Source: Candidatus Saccharimonadota bacterium
Lineage (GTDB): Bacteria; Patescibacteriota; Saccharimonadia; Saccharimonadales; Saccharimonadaceae
Assembly: GCA_017404515.1 (NCBI GenBank)
Contig: JAFRCG010000026.1
Location: forward strand, 1 to 37,988
Direction of reading: 5' to 3'
Length of the DNA stretch: 37,988 nt
Part shown: positions 30,792-37,847 of the stretch, in pieces
Layout: every line of letters begins with the position of its first letter
Numbering within the stretch: position 1 is the stretch's first letter
The notes under the pieces: model-generated
Told to the model about the DNA's origin: nothing
Database searches by the model: none
What the model saw: only the letters and a program-made list of their open reading frames with translations
Position numbers and translations under genes: made by a program

Positions 30792-31079
30792 TTATTTCTT
30801 AGACTTTGCAGATTTCTCTGTAGTCGCGCTTTTGTCGGCTTCTTTTTTGCTAATCAAAGCTTCGATGACAAGCTTGACAAGGCTCCAAGCTACAATGTTC
30901 ATGAGGCCGGCAATCAAGGCCACTAGTGGCACAATGAGAATGCTGACACCAAGAGACTGGTTAAACAAAGCGACAACTCCAGCAATAGCAAAGGAGAGAA
31001 TTGACAATGCAAAATAGGTAATCTCAAGCAAGGTCAACTCGCGACGATCTTTGTATAATTTAATCAAATCTTTAATCAT
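30792..31079 (-). CDS. Small two-helix membrane protein (95 aa)
   Basis: This 95-residue protein starts with a basic amphipathic stretch (MIKDLIKLYKDRRELT). Two hydrophobic segments follow (about 18-40, TYFALSILSFAIAGVVALFN, and 46-70, SILIVPLVALIAGLMNIVAWSLV). It ends in a highly charged cytoplasmic tail (SKKEADKSATTEKSAKSKK). I do not recognise a family. The ATG has TTGGAG 7 nt upstream, and the promoter TTGACT, 17 bp, TATAAT (31148-31120) with TGA before the -10 is close to consensus. It is monocistronic with its own terminator. Confidence 0.7.
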   Translation of the reverse strand: MIKDLIKLYKDRRELTLLEITYFALSILSFAIAGVVALFNQSLGVSILIVPLVALIAGLMNIVAWSLVKLVIEALISKKEADKSATTEKSAKSKK

Positions 31080-31119
31080 TTTGACTCCAATTATATAACT
31101 TTAATGATATATTACACTT

Positions 31120-31148
31120 ATTATATCATACTTGTTATGTAAAGTCAA
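31120..31148 (-). promoter_or_regulatory. Promoter of the 30792 membrane-protein gene
   Basis: Minus strand TTGACT (31148-31143), 17-bp spacer, TATAAT (31125-31120), extended -10 (TGA). Confidence 0.8.
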
Positions 31149-31157
31149 TAGTTATGC

Positions 31158-32438
31158 TTATTTGGAGTTCTGTTTAACGAGAAATTCCAAAGTTTTCTCA
31201 ATAGTCATGCGATTTTTGATATCTTGGCGAACACGAGGATCCTTGAGGTTTTTGAGAGCCTCTGGAGACTTCTTGTAGACATCGCGGAGTTCTGCCACCT
31301 TAGCAGAGACATCTTCGTCTTTGACGGTGATTTTTTGATCGCGAGCAAGAATCTGGAGTACCAAAGAGGATTTGACTCTGGCCTCAGCAATTTTCCTGGC
31401 TTCTTTTTCCCAATCTTCCTCTGTTTGACCAACCTGTTTGAGGTAATCTTCAAAGGTAAGACCTTGGGCAGCGGCATTTCTACTAATGTCATCTTTGATG
31501 TAATTAAGCTGGTCTTTGATGAGGATTTCTGGGGCGGAAACTTTGGACTTAGCAACGAGAGCAGCAACGAGGTCGTCTTTGTATTTATCCTCAACTTTGT
31601 GCTCGTTTTGGGCGGTAAGATTCTTTTTGATGTCAGCCTTGAGCTCGTCTAACTTCTTGAATGGGCCACATTTTTTGGCTAGATCATCGTCGATTTTAGG
31701 GGTAGTAACTTCATTAACTTGTTTTAGTAGAACCTCAAAAACGACTTTCTGGCCGGCCATTTCTTTGGCATGGTAATCTTTAGGGAAAGTTAGAGGGATT
31801 TCAAATTTATCACCGGGCTCGTGGCCAACAATTCCCTCTTCGAAACCAGGGATAAACTGGTGAGAGCCTAGCCCCAAAGTGAAATCGTGAGCGGAGCCAC
31901 CTTCAAAGGCTTTGCCGTCTTTTTTGCCAGTAAAATCAATAATTACATCATCACCCATCTTGGCGGCGCGTTTGACCGTCTTTTTCTCGGCGTAGGATTT
32001 GGCGATGTTTTCCAAAATATCTTTGATGTCTTTTTCGGAAATCTTGAGTTCGGCTTTTTTGACGCCTAGATTCTTAAAATCACCAATCTTGACATCTGGT
32101 AAAATGTCGGCGGTAGCAGTAAACTCTGCGGATTCATCTGGGACAAATTTAGTAACATTTACCTCTGGGATGACCAAAGGGTTTTGCTTGTTATCCATAA
32201 AAGCCTGTGGCACAGCGATGCGAACAGCAATATCTAGAGCTGTCTGAGCAATATCATTAGGATTGAGCTGTTTTTCTGCTAATTCCACTGGGGCTTTACC
32301 CTTGCGAAAACCAGGAAGCTTGACCTCGTTTGCGAGTCTAGCAACGGCTTTTTTGCGGGCGGCGGCAAGTTCGGCCTTTTCCAAAATAACCTTAATTTCC
32401 ACCCTTGTATCTGATAAGTTTTTCACAGTTGTCTTCAT
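31158..32438 (-). CDS. tig: Trigger factor
   Basis: From the ATG at 32438 the product is 426 residues, normal for trigger factor, the ribosome-bound chaperone and prolyl isomerase. Visible: the ribosome-docking loop GFRKGKAPVE (about residues 44-53), the FKBP-type PPIase domain with DDVIIDFTGKKDGKAFEGG and FIPGFEEGIVGHEPGDKFEIPLTFP, and the helical C-terminal chaperone arms. A longer frame to 32510 is rejected because it would translate through a TATAAT box and adds a non-homologous 24-residue head. The ATG lies only 7 nt from that -10 box, so the transcript is probably leaderless. Confidence 0.95.
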   Translation of the reverse strand: MKTTVKNLSDTRVEIKVILEKAELAAARKKAVARLANEVKLPGFRKGKAPVELAEKQLNPNDIAQTALDIAVRIAVPQAFMDNKQNPLVIPEVNVTKFVPDESAEFTATADILPDVKIGDFKNLGVKKAELKISEKDIKDILENIAKSYAEKKTVKRAAKMGDDVIIDFTGKKDGKAFEGGSAHDFTLGLGSHQFIPGFEEGIVGHEPGDKFEIPLTFPKDYHAKEMAGQKVVFEVLLKQVNEVTTPKIDDDLAKKCGPFKKLDELKADIKKNLTAQNEHKVEDKYKDDLVAALVAKSKVSAPEILIKDQLNYIKDDISRNAAAQGLTFEDYLKQVGQTEEDWEKEARKIAEARVKSSLVLQILARDQKITVKDEDVSAKVAELRDVYKKSPEALKNLKDPRVRQDIKNRMTIEKTLEFLVKQNSK

Positions 32439-32445
32439 GTCAGAT

Positions 32446-32451
32446 ATTATA
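32446..32451 (-). promoter_or_regulatory. tig -10 box, 7 nt before the ATG (leaderless)
   Basis: The minus strand reads TGTTATAAT, ATCTGAC, ATG. An extended -10 (TGn) box exactly 7 nt from the start codon with no ribosome-binding site; the -35 is poor. Confidence 0.65.
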
Positions 32452-32509
32452 ACACATTTATCCGAGATAGGGAGCATAAAACAGTGGGCTTTGAGACACC
32501 TCAACTGCA

Positions 32510-34105
32510 CTAATTTATAATATCGTTGTTATAAGATGTCCTGATATGACGAACAGTAGCATTAGGGGTAGCACCAAGTTTGATGTCTGGGTTGAAAATT
32601 TGGTTAGGATCAAAGATAGTTTTGATCTTGTCATACAAATCTTGCTCTTCGTCAGTAAATTCTGGGTTAGTAACCGAGGCTTTGACGCGACCCTCTGGGG
32701 AACCACCAGTGATAGAGCCATCGTGTTCCTGCAGCAAAGCGTTGAAAGTTTTGAGGAATTTAACCACAAATTGGCGGCCAGAGACGGAGTTTAGCTGAAT
32801 ATCTGGGCGGATATTGTAATTACTGGTAGAAAATGAGCCGAAAATTGGCAATTCTTGATTTTCACTCTTTTCTAGATCTTTTAGATCGGTCAAGAAATTA
32901 GCAAGTTTCTCTGGTGGAACATAGAAATCATCTACCAGCGGTACGCGCTCACCCCTGACATCGTCATTTAAATAGCTAACAATGGCGGAATTTAGGCGCT
33001 GGAAATCTGTGGTATTGTCATCAGTCTCCATCACGGCAGCAGCATTATCTGGCAAAAGCTTGAGACATTTTTGGAGCTTTTTGTTGGTTTTTCTAGGCTT
33101 GTCATCAAAGGCAGCCCAAACCATGTAACCCTTGTTAAACTTTGGCGCAAAGAGGGCCGGATCCTTGCCGTTGCTAGCTGCAGATTTGAAAATACGAGCA
33201 TCATAGATGTTTAGCTCTTCTGGATAGAGCGGAGCGATTTCTTGAATATAAGATAGCGCTGCATTGACAGATTCAAAGGCGGCCACAAAATGACGGATGC
33301 GCGGCTGGTAGACCTCGCAATGCAAAATAGCCTCGGTAATGACGCCTAATGTACCCTGAGCGGCATAGAATAGTGGCAAGAGGTCAAAGCTCTTGCTATT
33401 ATCTCGCACCACCTGCGTAATCATCTGATAGCCGGCAGCATCAATAGTACTCTTGTTGTCTAAATCTTCAACCAGTTCGGCATGAGTATCAATCAATTTA
33501 TCAATTTCGCGATAAAGTGTACCCTCAAAAGAGGTGAGTGAAGTCTTGTGCTTCAAATGGTGACGAGAATAGCGCGTAGTCTGGATAGCGTCCCCAGTAG
33601 AGGTAATCGCCTCCAGACAATCAACATAGTAGTAAATACCATTATATTTGCCAGCAGCAGAATCGGTAATAAAATTAGAGATCAGAGAGCCGATAGTTTC
33701 TCTTGGATCGGCCAAAATTGGCACCTGCAGGCCGTAGAGCGCCAGTGCGGAATTGAGTTGCCCCAAAGTGACGCCAGCCTGAACGCGAACTAGGCGGGTA
33801 TGATCGTCAATTTCTAAGATTTGATTAAGATGCTCGGTGGAGAGGACGATGCCACTACCGAGGTCGGCACCAGTTTTATCTAGGCCACTGCCCCTAACAG
33901 TGATAGGGATATGGACACTTTTGGAGGCGAGTTGATTGACAAAACGCACTACCCGGCGAACATCATTGACATTCTCTGGAATAACCACCATGCGCGGAGT
34001 GATTTTGAGGACGGAGCGATCCGTAGAATATTTTTCCAAGATTGGAGCGGAATCAAAAACATTACCGATAAGCTGTTGATTCAGATATTTGGCAATTTTG
34101 TTCAA
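32510..34105 (-). CDS. FAD-linked oxidase / GlcD-like dehydrogenase
   Basis: This 531-residue flavoprotein of the FAD_binding_4 (VAO/PCMH) type is related to glycolate oxidase GlcD and D-lactate dehydrogenases. The FAD-binding part includes PRMVVIPENVNDVRRVVRFVNQ, ITVRGSGLDKTGADLGSGIVLS (pyrophosphate loop) and GVTLGQLNSALALYGLQVP. The TIGSLISNFITDSAAGKYNG block and a QGTLGVITEAIL strand fit the family. The C terminus carries a FAD-oxidase C domain (FDPNQIFNPDIKLG). No Fe-S Cys motif follows, so it lacks the D-LDH electron-transfer tail. The start is TTG with GAGGGTGG 5 nt upstream, and a TGCTAAAAT box lies ~35 bp further up. Its substrate cannot be told; lactate is a reasonable guess. Confidence 0.85.
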   Translation of the reverse strand: MNKIAKYLNQQLIGNVFDSAPILEKYSTDRSVLKITPRMVVIPENVNDVRRVVRFVNQLASKSVHIPITVRGSGLDKTGADLGSGIVLSTEHLNQILEIDDHTRLVRVQAGVTLGQLNSALALYGLQVPILADPRETIGSLISNFITDSAAGKYNGIYYYVDCLEAITSTGDAIQTTRYSRHHLKHKTSLTSFEGTLYREIDKLIDTHAELVEDLDNKSTIDAAGYQMITQVVRDNSKSFDLLPLFYAAQGTLGVITEAILHCEVYQPRIRHFVAAFESVNAALSYIQEIAPLYPEELNIYDARIFKSAASNGKDPALFAPKFNKGYMVWAAFDDKPRKTNKKLQKCLKLLPDNAAAVMETDDNTTDFQRLNSAIVSYLNDDVRGERVPLVDDFYVPPEKLANFLTDLKDLEKSENQELPIFGSFSTSNYNIRPDIQLNSVSGRQFVVKFLKTFNALLQEHDGSITGGSPEGRVKASVTNPEFTDEEQDLYDKIKTIFDPNQIFNPDIKLGATPNATVRHIRTSYNNDIIN

Positions 34106-34275
34106 TTTACCACCCTCATTAAAAACATACCTTGGATCTATTTTAGCACTAACTTTTTGAAAATGGTAGAGGTTTTCTTAAAATTCTTTAAACTTAGGGG
34201 GGAAACCGCCAATTTTGGATTTGGGGTAGATTTTTGTATAATTGAGTTAAAAGAAACAGCATTCAAAGGAGTTTT

Positions 34276-35457
34276 ATGGAAGAAATTAAATGTCCTAATT
34301 GCGGAAAAACTTTCAAGGTGGATGAGACTAGCTACGCAGCGATTTTGACACAGGTTAGAACCAAGGAATTTGACGCGGAGATGCATGAGCGCCTAGAGCT
34401 GGCCGAAAAAGAATACCGTAGTAACCTGAAATTAGCTGAGGAAAAGGCTAAAAATATGGTTTCTACAGAGGTAAATGCCAAAAATGAAGAAATCGCCAAG
34501 CTAAAATCTGAGCTTAAAAACGCCGATGCAGAGAAAAAACTTGCCCTGGCAGAAGCGATTTCACCGATGGAGCGTAAGTTAGATAAGGCCGAAGCGGAGC
34601 TAAAAAACCTGGAAAATAGTAGCAAATTCCGTGAACAGTCATTAAAAGAGCAATATGAAGGAGCTCTACAGCTCAAAAACGAAGAAATCGAGCGTCTAAA
34701 AGATTTGAAAGCCAGACTAAGCACCAAAATGGTGGGCGAAACCTTGGAACAGCACTGCGAAATAGAGTTTAATAAGCTGCGCGCCACCGGATTTCAGAAT
34801 GCTTACTTTGAAAAAGACAACGAAGTCTCTAGCACCGGAAGCAAGGGTGATTATATCTTCCGAGAAACAGATGAAAACGGTGTGGAAATCGTCTCTATTA
34901 TGTTTGAAATGAAAAACGAAAACGAAACCACGGCTACCAAGCACAAAAACGAAGATTTTTTGAAAGAGTTAGATAAAGACCGCAAGGAGAAAAAGTGCGA
35001 GTATGCAGTGCTAGTTTCCCTATTAGAGGCAGATAACGAGCTTTACAACACCGGGATTGTAGATATGTCACACAAATACCCTAAAATGTATGTGATTCGT
35101 CCACAATTTTTCATTCCAATGATTACCTTACTAAGGAATGCTGCGCTAAATTCCCTATCATACAAAAATGAATTAGCTCTGATGCGGGAGCAAAATATCG
35201 ATATTGCAAATTTTGAAGAGAAAATTGAGGCGTTCAAGGAGGGATTTGCCAGAAATTATGAACTAGCCAGCCGAAAATTCTCTGCTGCAATTGAAGAAAT
35301 CGACAAAACCATTGCACATCTTCAGAAAACTAAAGAAGCATTGCTTTCATCAGAAAACAATCTCAGACTAGCAAATGACAAGGCGGAAGATCTGACCATC
35401 AAAAAGTTAACACGGGGCAACGAGACAATGCGAAAGAAATTTGAAGATTTGAAATAA
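34276..35457 (+). CDS. DUF2130-family coiled-coil protein
   Basis: This 393-residue protein opens with a CPNCGKTF zinc-ribbon half (residues 5-12). A long coiled coil follows (about 30-150, rich in Glu, Lys and Leu), then the conserved DUF2130 core: [70 protein letters not shown] and [20 protein letters not shown]. The D-x-E-x-K-like run in the core resembles restriction-endonuclease-fold (PD-(D/E)xK) nucleases, as noted for DUF2130/RmuC-type families; that link is inference. The ATG has AAAGGAG 6 nt upstream. A TATAAT box (34235-34240) serves as promoter. It is the only long plus-strand gene with a recognisable family. Confidence 0.82.
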   Translation: MEEIKCPNCGKTFKVDETSYAAILTQVRTKEFDAEMHERLELAEKEYRSNLKLAEEKAKNMVSTEVNAKNEEIAKLKSELKNADAEKKLALAEAISPMERKLDKAEAELKNLENSSKFREQSLKEQYEGALQLKNEEIERLKDLKARLSTKMVGETLEQHCEIEFNKLRATGFQNAYFEKDNEVSSTGSKGDYIFRETDENGVEIVSIMFEMKNENETTATKHKNEDFLKELDKDRKEKKCEYAVLVSLLEADNELYNTGIVDMSHKYPKMYVIRPQFFIPMITLLRNAALNSLSYKNELALMREQNIDIANFEEKIEAFKEGFARNYELASRKFSAAIEEIDKTIAHLQKTKEALLSSENNLRLANDKAEDLTIKKLTRGNETMRKKFEDLK

Positions 35458-35482
35458 AAAAGCCCCCATTTACAGGGGTGGA
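35456..35482 (-). terminator. Terminator near the DUF2130 gene end
   Basis: The minus strand reads CCACCCC / GGGGGC with a short loop, then TTTTTTATT. It can end transcripts coming from the tRNA-Leu side. Confidence 0.6.
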
Positions 35483-35486
35483 TTCT

Positions 35487-35504
35487 TGGTGCCCGAGACT
35501 GGAC
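35487..35504 (-). repeat. Duplicated 3' end of tRNA-Leu (18 nt, att-like)
   Basis: The 18 bases from the CCA end inward (TGGTGCCCGAGACTGGAC on the plus strand) are identical to 35666-35683, the 3' end of tRNA-Leu. The intervening 161 bp contain two hairpins and another T-arm-like string (TCGAACC, CTGGTTC). A duplicated tRNA 3' end is the usual footprint of an integrative element; here the element would have been lost or reduced. Confidence 0.65.
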
Positions 35505-35543
35505 GGCGCCTTGCTCTGCAAGGCTTCTCGCCGGCGTCGGCTC

Positions 35544-35573
35544 AAAAAAGCGAAAGTAAACTTTCGCTTTTTA
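35544..35573. terminator. Hairpin terminator between the tRNA-Leu end repeats
   Basis: AAAAAGCGAAAG / CTTTCGCTTTTT perfect stem, loop TAAA, usable on both strands. Confidence 0.75.
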
Positions 35574-35637
35574 TTCGCACTCCTTGGCGAATCGAACCTC
35601 TGGTTCTCGTCCAGTTTCTCCTGAAATCTAGATAATA

Positions 35638-35662
35638 AAATAAGCCCTAAAGGGCTTTTATT
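35638..35662 (-). terminator. Terminator just downstream of tRNA-Leu
   Basis: The minus strand forms AAAAGCCC / GGGCTTATTTT with a TTTA loop, directly after the tRNA 3' end. Confidence 0.7.
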
Positions 35663-35665
35663 ATC

Positions 35666-35749
35666 TGGTGCCCGAGACTGGACTCGAACCAGCACGCACA
35701 AGGCATATGCTCCTAAGGCATACGTGTATACCAATTTCACCACTCGGGC
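35666..35749 (-). tRNA. tRNA-Leu (anticodon UAG)
   Basis: This 84-nt class II tRNA includes an encoded CCA. The acceptor stem GCCCGAG pairs with CTCGGGC; the D stem is GTG/CAC; the anticodon stem TATGC/GCATA encloses the loop CTTAGGA with anticodon TAG at 35715-35713. A long variable arm follows, and the T arm is CTGG-TTCGAGT-CCAG. A TATAAT box (35771-35766) lies 16 nt upstream. The reading frame that begins inside the tRNA is not a gene. Confidence 0.95.
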
Positions 35750-35773
35750 ATTTGTGGATATACCAATTATAAC

Positions 35774-35808
35774 ACAAAAAGATGGCTAAATCTAGCCATC
35801 TTTTTATT
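35774..35808. terminator. Bidirectional terminator downstream of the sortase-signal protein gene
   Basis: AAAAAGATGGCTA / TAGCCATCTTTTT perfect stem with T-runs both ways, between the surface-protein gene and the tRNA promoter. Confidence 0.85.
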
Positions 35809-35827
35809 TTTGTCTTCTCTTGAGAGT

Positions 35828-36235
35828 TTAAGCAATATTTTTAGCTCTTGCTAGTCTCTTGGAGGCTACAAAAGCGGTAGCAAGTCCACAAACTAGGGCA
35901 AGTGGCAAAAGTTCTTCTGGACCAGTTTCTGGTACTGTACTCTGTGGCTTAGCAGTATTTTGAGTAGTAGCTGGTTTAGCAGGCTCCTCTGTAGTTTTGC
36001 TAACACCTTCGGTAACAGGGGCAGGTTGTTCCTCTGCGGCCTTTTCACGAGAGGTGGCATCATCTAGTGCAACCTGAGTAGTGCTATCATTTGCCTCAGT
36101 CTCGGTACGGCTACCAACAATGGCAATAATAGCCCAAGCAGCAATACCGAGCACGATTACGGCAATAGCCGTAGTGATAATAATTGTTCTCATACGCTGC
36201 TGCTTATCTTCAGCGTTATTATATTCGTATTCCAC
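35828..36235 (-). CDS. Surface protein with N-terminal membrane helix and C-terminal LPXTG-like sorting signal
   Basis: This 135-residue protein starts at the GTG at 36235 (GGGAG 8 nt upstream); a TTG 15 bp earlier is a weaker choice. Residues ~17-41 (RTIIITTAIAVIVLGIAAWAII) form a transmembrane helix. The middle is a Thr/Ala/Glu/Pro-rich disordered stalk (EEQPAPVTEGVSKTTEEPAKPA). The C terminus has VPETG, a hydrophobic stretch (LLPLALVCGLATAFVA) and a positive end (SKRLARAK): the three parts of a sortase signal, here VPXTG rather than LPXTG. It has no other domain, so it may be a stalk or spacer protein. It has a consensus promoter and its own terminator. It is the nearest gene to the right cassette array and reads away from it. 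Confidence 0.78.
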   Translation of the reverse strand: MEYEYNNAEDKQQRMRTIIITTAIAVIVLGIAAWAIIAIVGSRTETEANDSTTQVALDDATSREKAAEEQPAPVTEGVSKTTEEPAKPATTQNTAKPQSTVPETGPEELLPLALVCGLATAFVASKRLARAKNIA

Positions 36236-36250
36236 GATAAAAACTCCCAA

Positions 36251-36373
36251 AAATTAATAAATTTGAATAGATAATTTCATTATAGCATTGTTTTATTAAA
36301 AAGTCAATGGTTTGATTGTAATTCTCGTAAAATGCAAGTTATGAAGGTATGAAGCAGGTCCTGGCATGAGTAC
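36251..36373. other. Intergenic stretch before the right array
   Basis: AT-rich leader and promoter of the divergent surface-protein gene, then ~65 bp in which I see no ORF, plus-strand promoter or hairpin apart from the beginning of the palindromic element. Confidence 0.5.
36279..36307 (-). promoter_or_regulatory. Promoter of the sortase-signal protein gene
   Basis: Minus strand TTGACT (36307-36302), 17 bp ending TGC, TATAAT (36284-36279). It points away from the array; no good plus-strand promoter was found between here and the palindromic element. Confidence 0.8.
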
Positions 36374-36513
36374 GGGGGCCTGTATAAAACAGGCTACTAG
36401 AGTTTGGGACTTTGGATTTGCTCATTTTTACAACGATAGTTGTAAAAATCACAAATCCAAAATCTGGTCTAAATCTCATTGCAAACTCTAGTAGCCCTGT
36501 TTTATCGGCCCCC
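36374..36513 (+). repeat. Palindromic array-boundary element, right copy
   Basis: This is a 140-bp nested palindrome, inverted relative to 544-684 and almost identical to it. Outer arms of ~32 bp begin and end in GGGGGCC/GGCCCCC. The central dyad is ATTTTTACAAC, 4 nt, GTTGTAAAAAT (36424-36449). Between it and the first repeat the two copies differ by a C5 tract here versus C6 on the left (G6 at 543-548), which shifts the reading frame into the first cassette. It precedes cassette R1 directly. Confidence 0.85.
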
Positions 36514-36532
36514 TCCTTCTATTCCACCGGTG

Positions 36533-36745
36533 CCCGTCGGTATCCGCTTTCGTATGTAATATCTGGGAGATATTTTTGGAATGAAGGTAGGCTTTATGGA
36601 CAAGGTAATGACGGTGATGTTCAATTTATGTCTAGCACATCTATTTCTGATACTTAAGGTTCATTTCTGGTCATATATGGCAGTGTTTTGGATACTCAGA
36701 GAAGCTCTAACAAACTTCATGGCATTAATCTCCGCTCCACAATAG
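36533..36745 (+). other. FISUMP-like C-terminal cassette R1 (interrupted by a stop)
   Basis: Begins with the repeat (36533-36558): ARRYPLSYVISGRYFW, then NEGRLYGQG and a divergent core with a TAA at 36655. The end INLRSTI continues in frame into the next repeat. Unit length is 213 bp (3n). The internal stop and the lost GYWWS motif suggest a decayed cassette. Confidence 0.68.
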
Positions 36746-36971
36746 CCCGTCGGTATCCGCTTTCGTATGTAATTGCTGGATTTTATCGATGGCATGAGGG
36801 TAGTTTGGGGGGAATACAGGATGGTTATTCATACTGGTGGGCCTCTACGACTCTTGACGCTAGTGCTGCGAAAGCCCTATACATAGTAATTTACAGTACA
36901 CTTGCTCCCCAGAACGGTGGCAGCAAACTCCTCGGATTTCCTCTCTGCTGCGTCTCCCACTCCATGCTATA
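36746..36971 (+). other. FISUMP-like C-terminal cassette R2
   Basis: Repeat at 36746-36771. Reads ARRYPLSYVIAGFYRW, HEGSLGGIQDGYSYWWAST, KALYIVIYSTLAPQ, then GFPLCCVS. Unit length 226 bp (3n+1). It leaves in the exit frame (YPSVSAFVC) and stops in the next cassette. Confidence 0.72.
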
Positions 36972-37178
36972 CCCGTCGGTATCCGCTTTCGTATGTATAC
37001 TCAGGTCTCTACCGCTGGAGTTCTGGTGAGGTGTCCTATCAAGAGACCGCCGGCTGGTGGCCGTCTACTACAGCCAATAGTAATAGCAATATATACGACT
37101 TGTCCATGGGTAGCAGCTATCTCAACCCTCAGTCCAATGGCGTAAAAGATGATGGATTTTCTCTCCGCTTCATCTTTT
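36972..37178 (+). other. FISUMP-like C-terminal cassette R3
   Basis: Repeat at 36972-36997. Reads TRRYPLSYVYSGLYRW, SSGEVSYQETAGWWPSTTAN, NIYDLSMGSSYLNPQ, DDGFSLRFIF. Unit length 207 bp (3n). It continues in frame into R4, so two domains would be fused if expressed. Confidence 0.72.
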
Positions 37179-37395
37179 CCCGTCGGTATCCGCTTTCGTA
37201 TGTGTATTCTGGCAATTATGGCTGGTATGGAAGTCTGTATGGTCAAGGCTCTATTGGATACTGGAACTCTACTACAGCTAATGGTGCTAGTAATACATAT
37301 CACTTTAGCATAGATAATGGCAGTGCTGATCCCAGGGATACCCATAACAAAATTTACGGCTGGACTCTCCGCTGCGTCTCCCTCTTCACCAAATA
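37179..37395 (+). other. FISUMP-like C-terminal cassette R4
   Basis: Repeat at 37179-37204. Reads SRRYPLSYVYSGNYGW, YGSLYGQGSIGYWNSTTANG, NTYHFSIDNGSADPR, then WTLRCVSLFTK. Unit length 217 bp (3n+1), exit frame, stop 35-40 nt into R5. Confidence 0.72.
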
Positions 37396-37615
37396 CCCGT
37401 CGGTATCCGCTTTCGTATGCATTCTCAGGCACCTACGTCTGGGGCTATGGTAGTCTGCTCTACCAGGACTCCCGCGGGTACTGGTGGTCTACCGCAGCCT
37501 ACAATGATAGTGAAGCGTACAACCTGTACATGAATAGTAGCAGTCTCAACCCCCAGAGTTACTATGGTAAGGTCGGCGGGTTTTCTCTCCGCTGCGTCTC
37601 CTACTCCACCAAATA
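37396..37615 (+). other. FISUMP-like C-terminal cassette R5 (closest to the consensus)
   Basis: Repeat at 37396-37421 with one change (TATGCATT). Reads TRRYPLSYAFSGTYVW, GYGSLLYQDSRGYWWSTAAY, EAYNLYMNSSSLNPQ, GGFSLRCVSYSTK. Unit length 220 bp (3n+1), exit frame, then a stop. It best shows the FISUMP signature GYWWSTxA...AYxLxxxxxxxNPQ...GFSLRCV. Confidence 0.75.
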
Positions 37616-37847
37616 CCCGTCGGTATCCGCTTTCGTATGTATTGTCAGGGTTCTTCTATTGGGGTAACAATTATGGCCTAGCTGGCCTGGGCGATCAGGG
37701 AACGGGTGGTCACCTACATTCTGCAACACCGGATAGCGGCGTCAGTGATAATATGTACTATCTATACATAACTGGTTCTAATGTTATACCTCAAGGAAAC
37801 AATAACAAAACTTTTGGTTTCGCTCTCCTGCTCCATTTTCACCTTTT
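37616..37847 (+). other. FISUMP-like C-terminal cassette R6
   Basis: Repeat at 37616-37641. Reads TRRYPLSYVLSGFFYW, GNNYGLAGLGDQGTGGHLHS, YYLYITGSNVIPQ, then GFALLLHFHLF. The most divergent core (GYWWS lost). Unit length 232 bp (3n+1), exit frame. Confidence 0.68.

Noticed and set aside
32439-32510. 24-residue N-terminal extension of trigger factor
   Set aside because: It would run through a good -10 box; the ATG at 32438 gives the standard N terminus and length.
35399-35743. 114-residue minus-strand ORF
   Set aside because: It starts inside tRNA-Leu and runs through terminator hairpins and the duplicated tRNA end; no coding character.
36412-36657. Protein gene starting at a TTG inside the palindromic element
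   Set aside because: It has no ribosome-binding site or promoter, it crosses a strong palindrome, and the equivalent frame in the other copy is shifted. It may matter for frame switching but is not supported as a gene.
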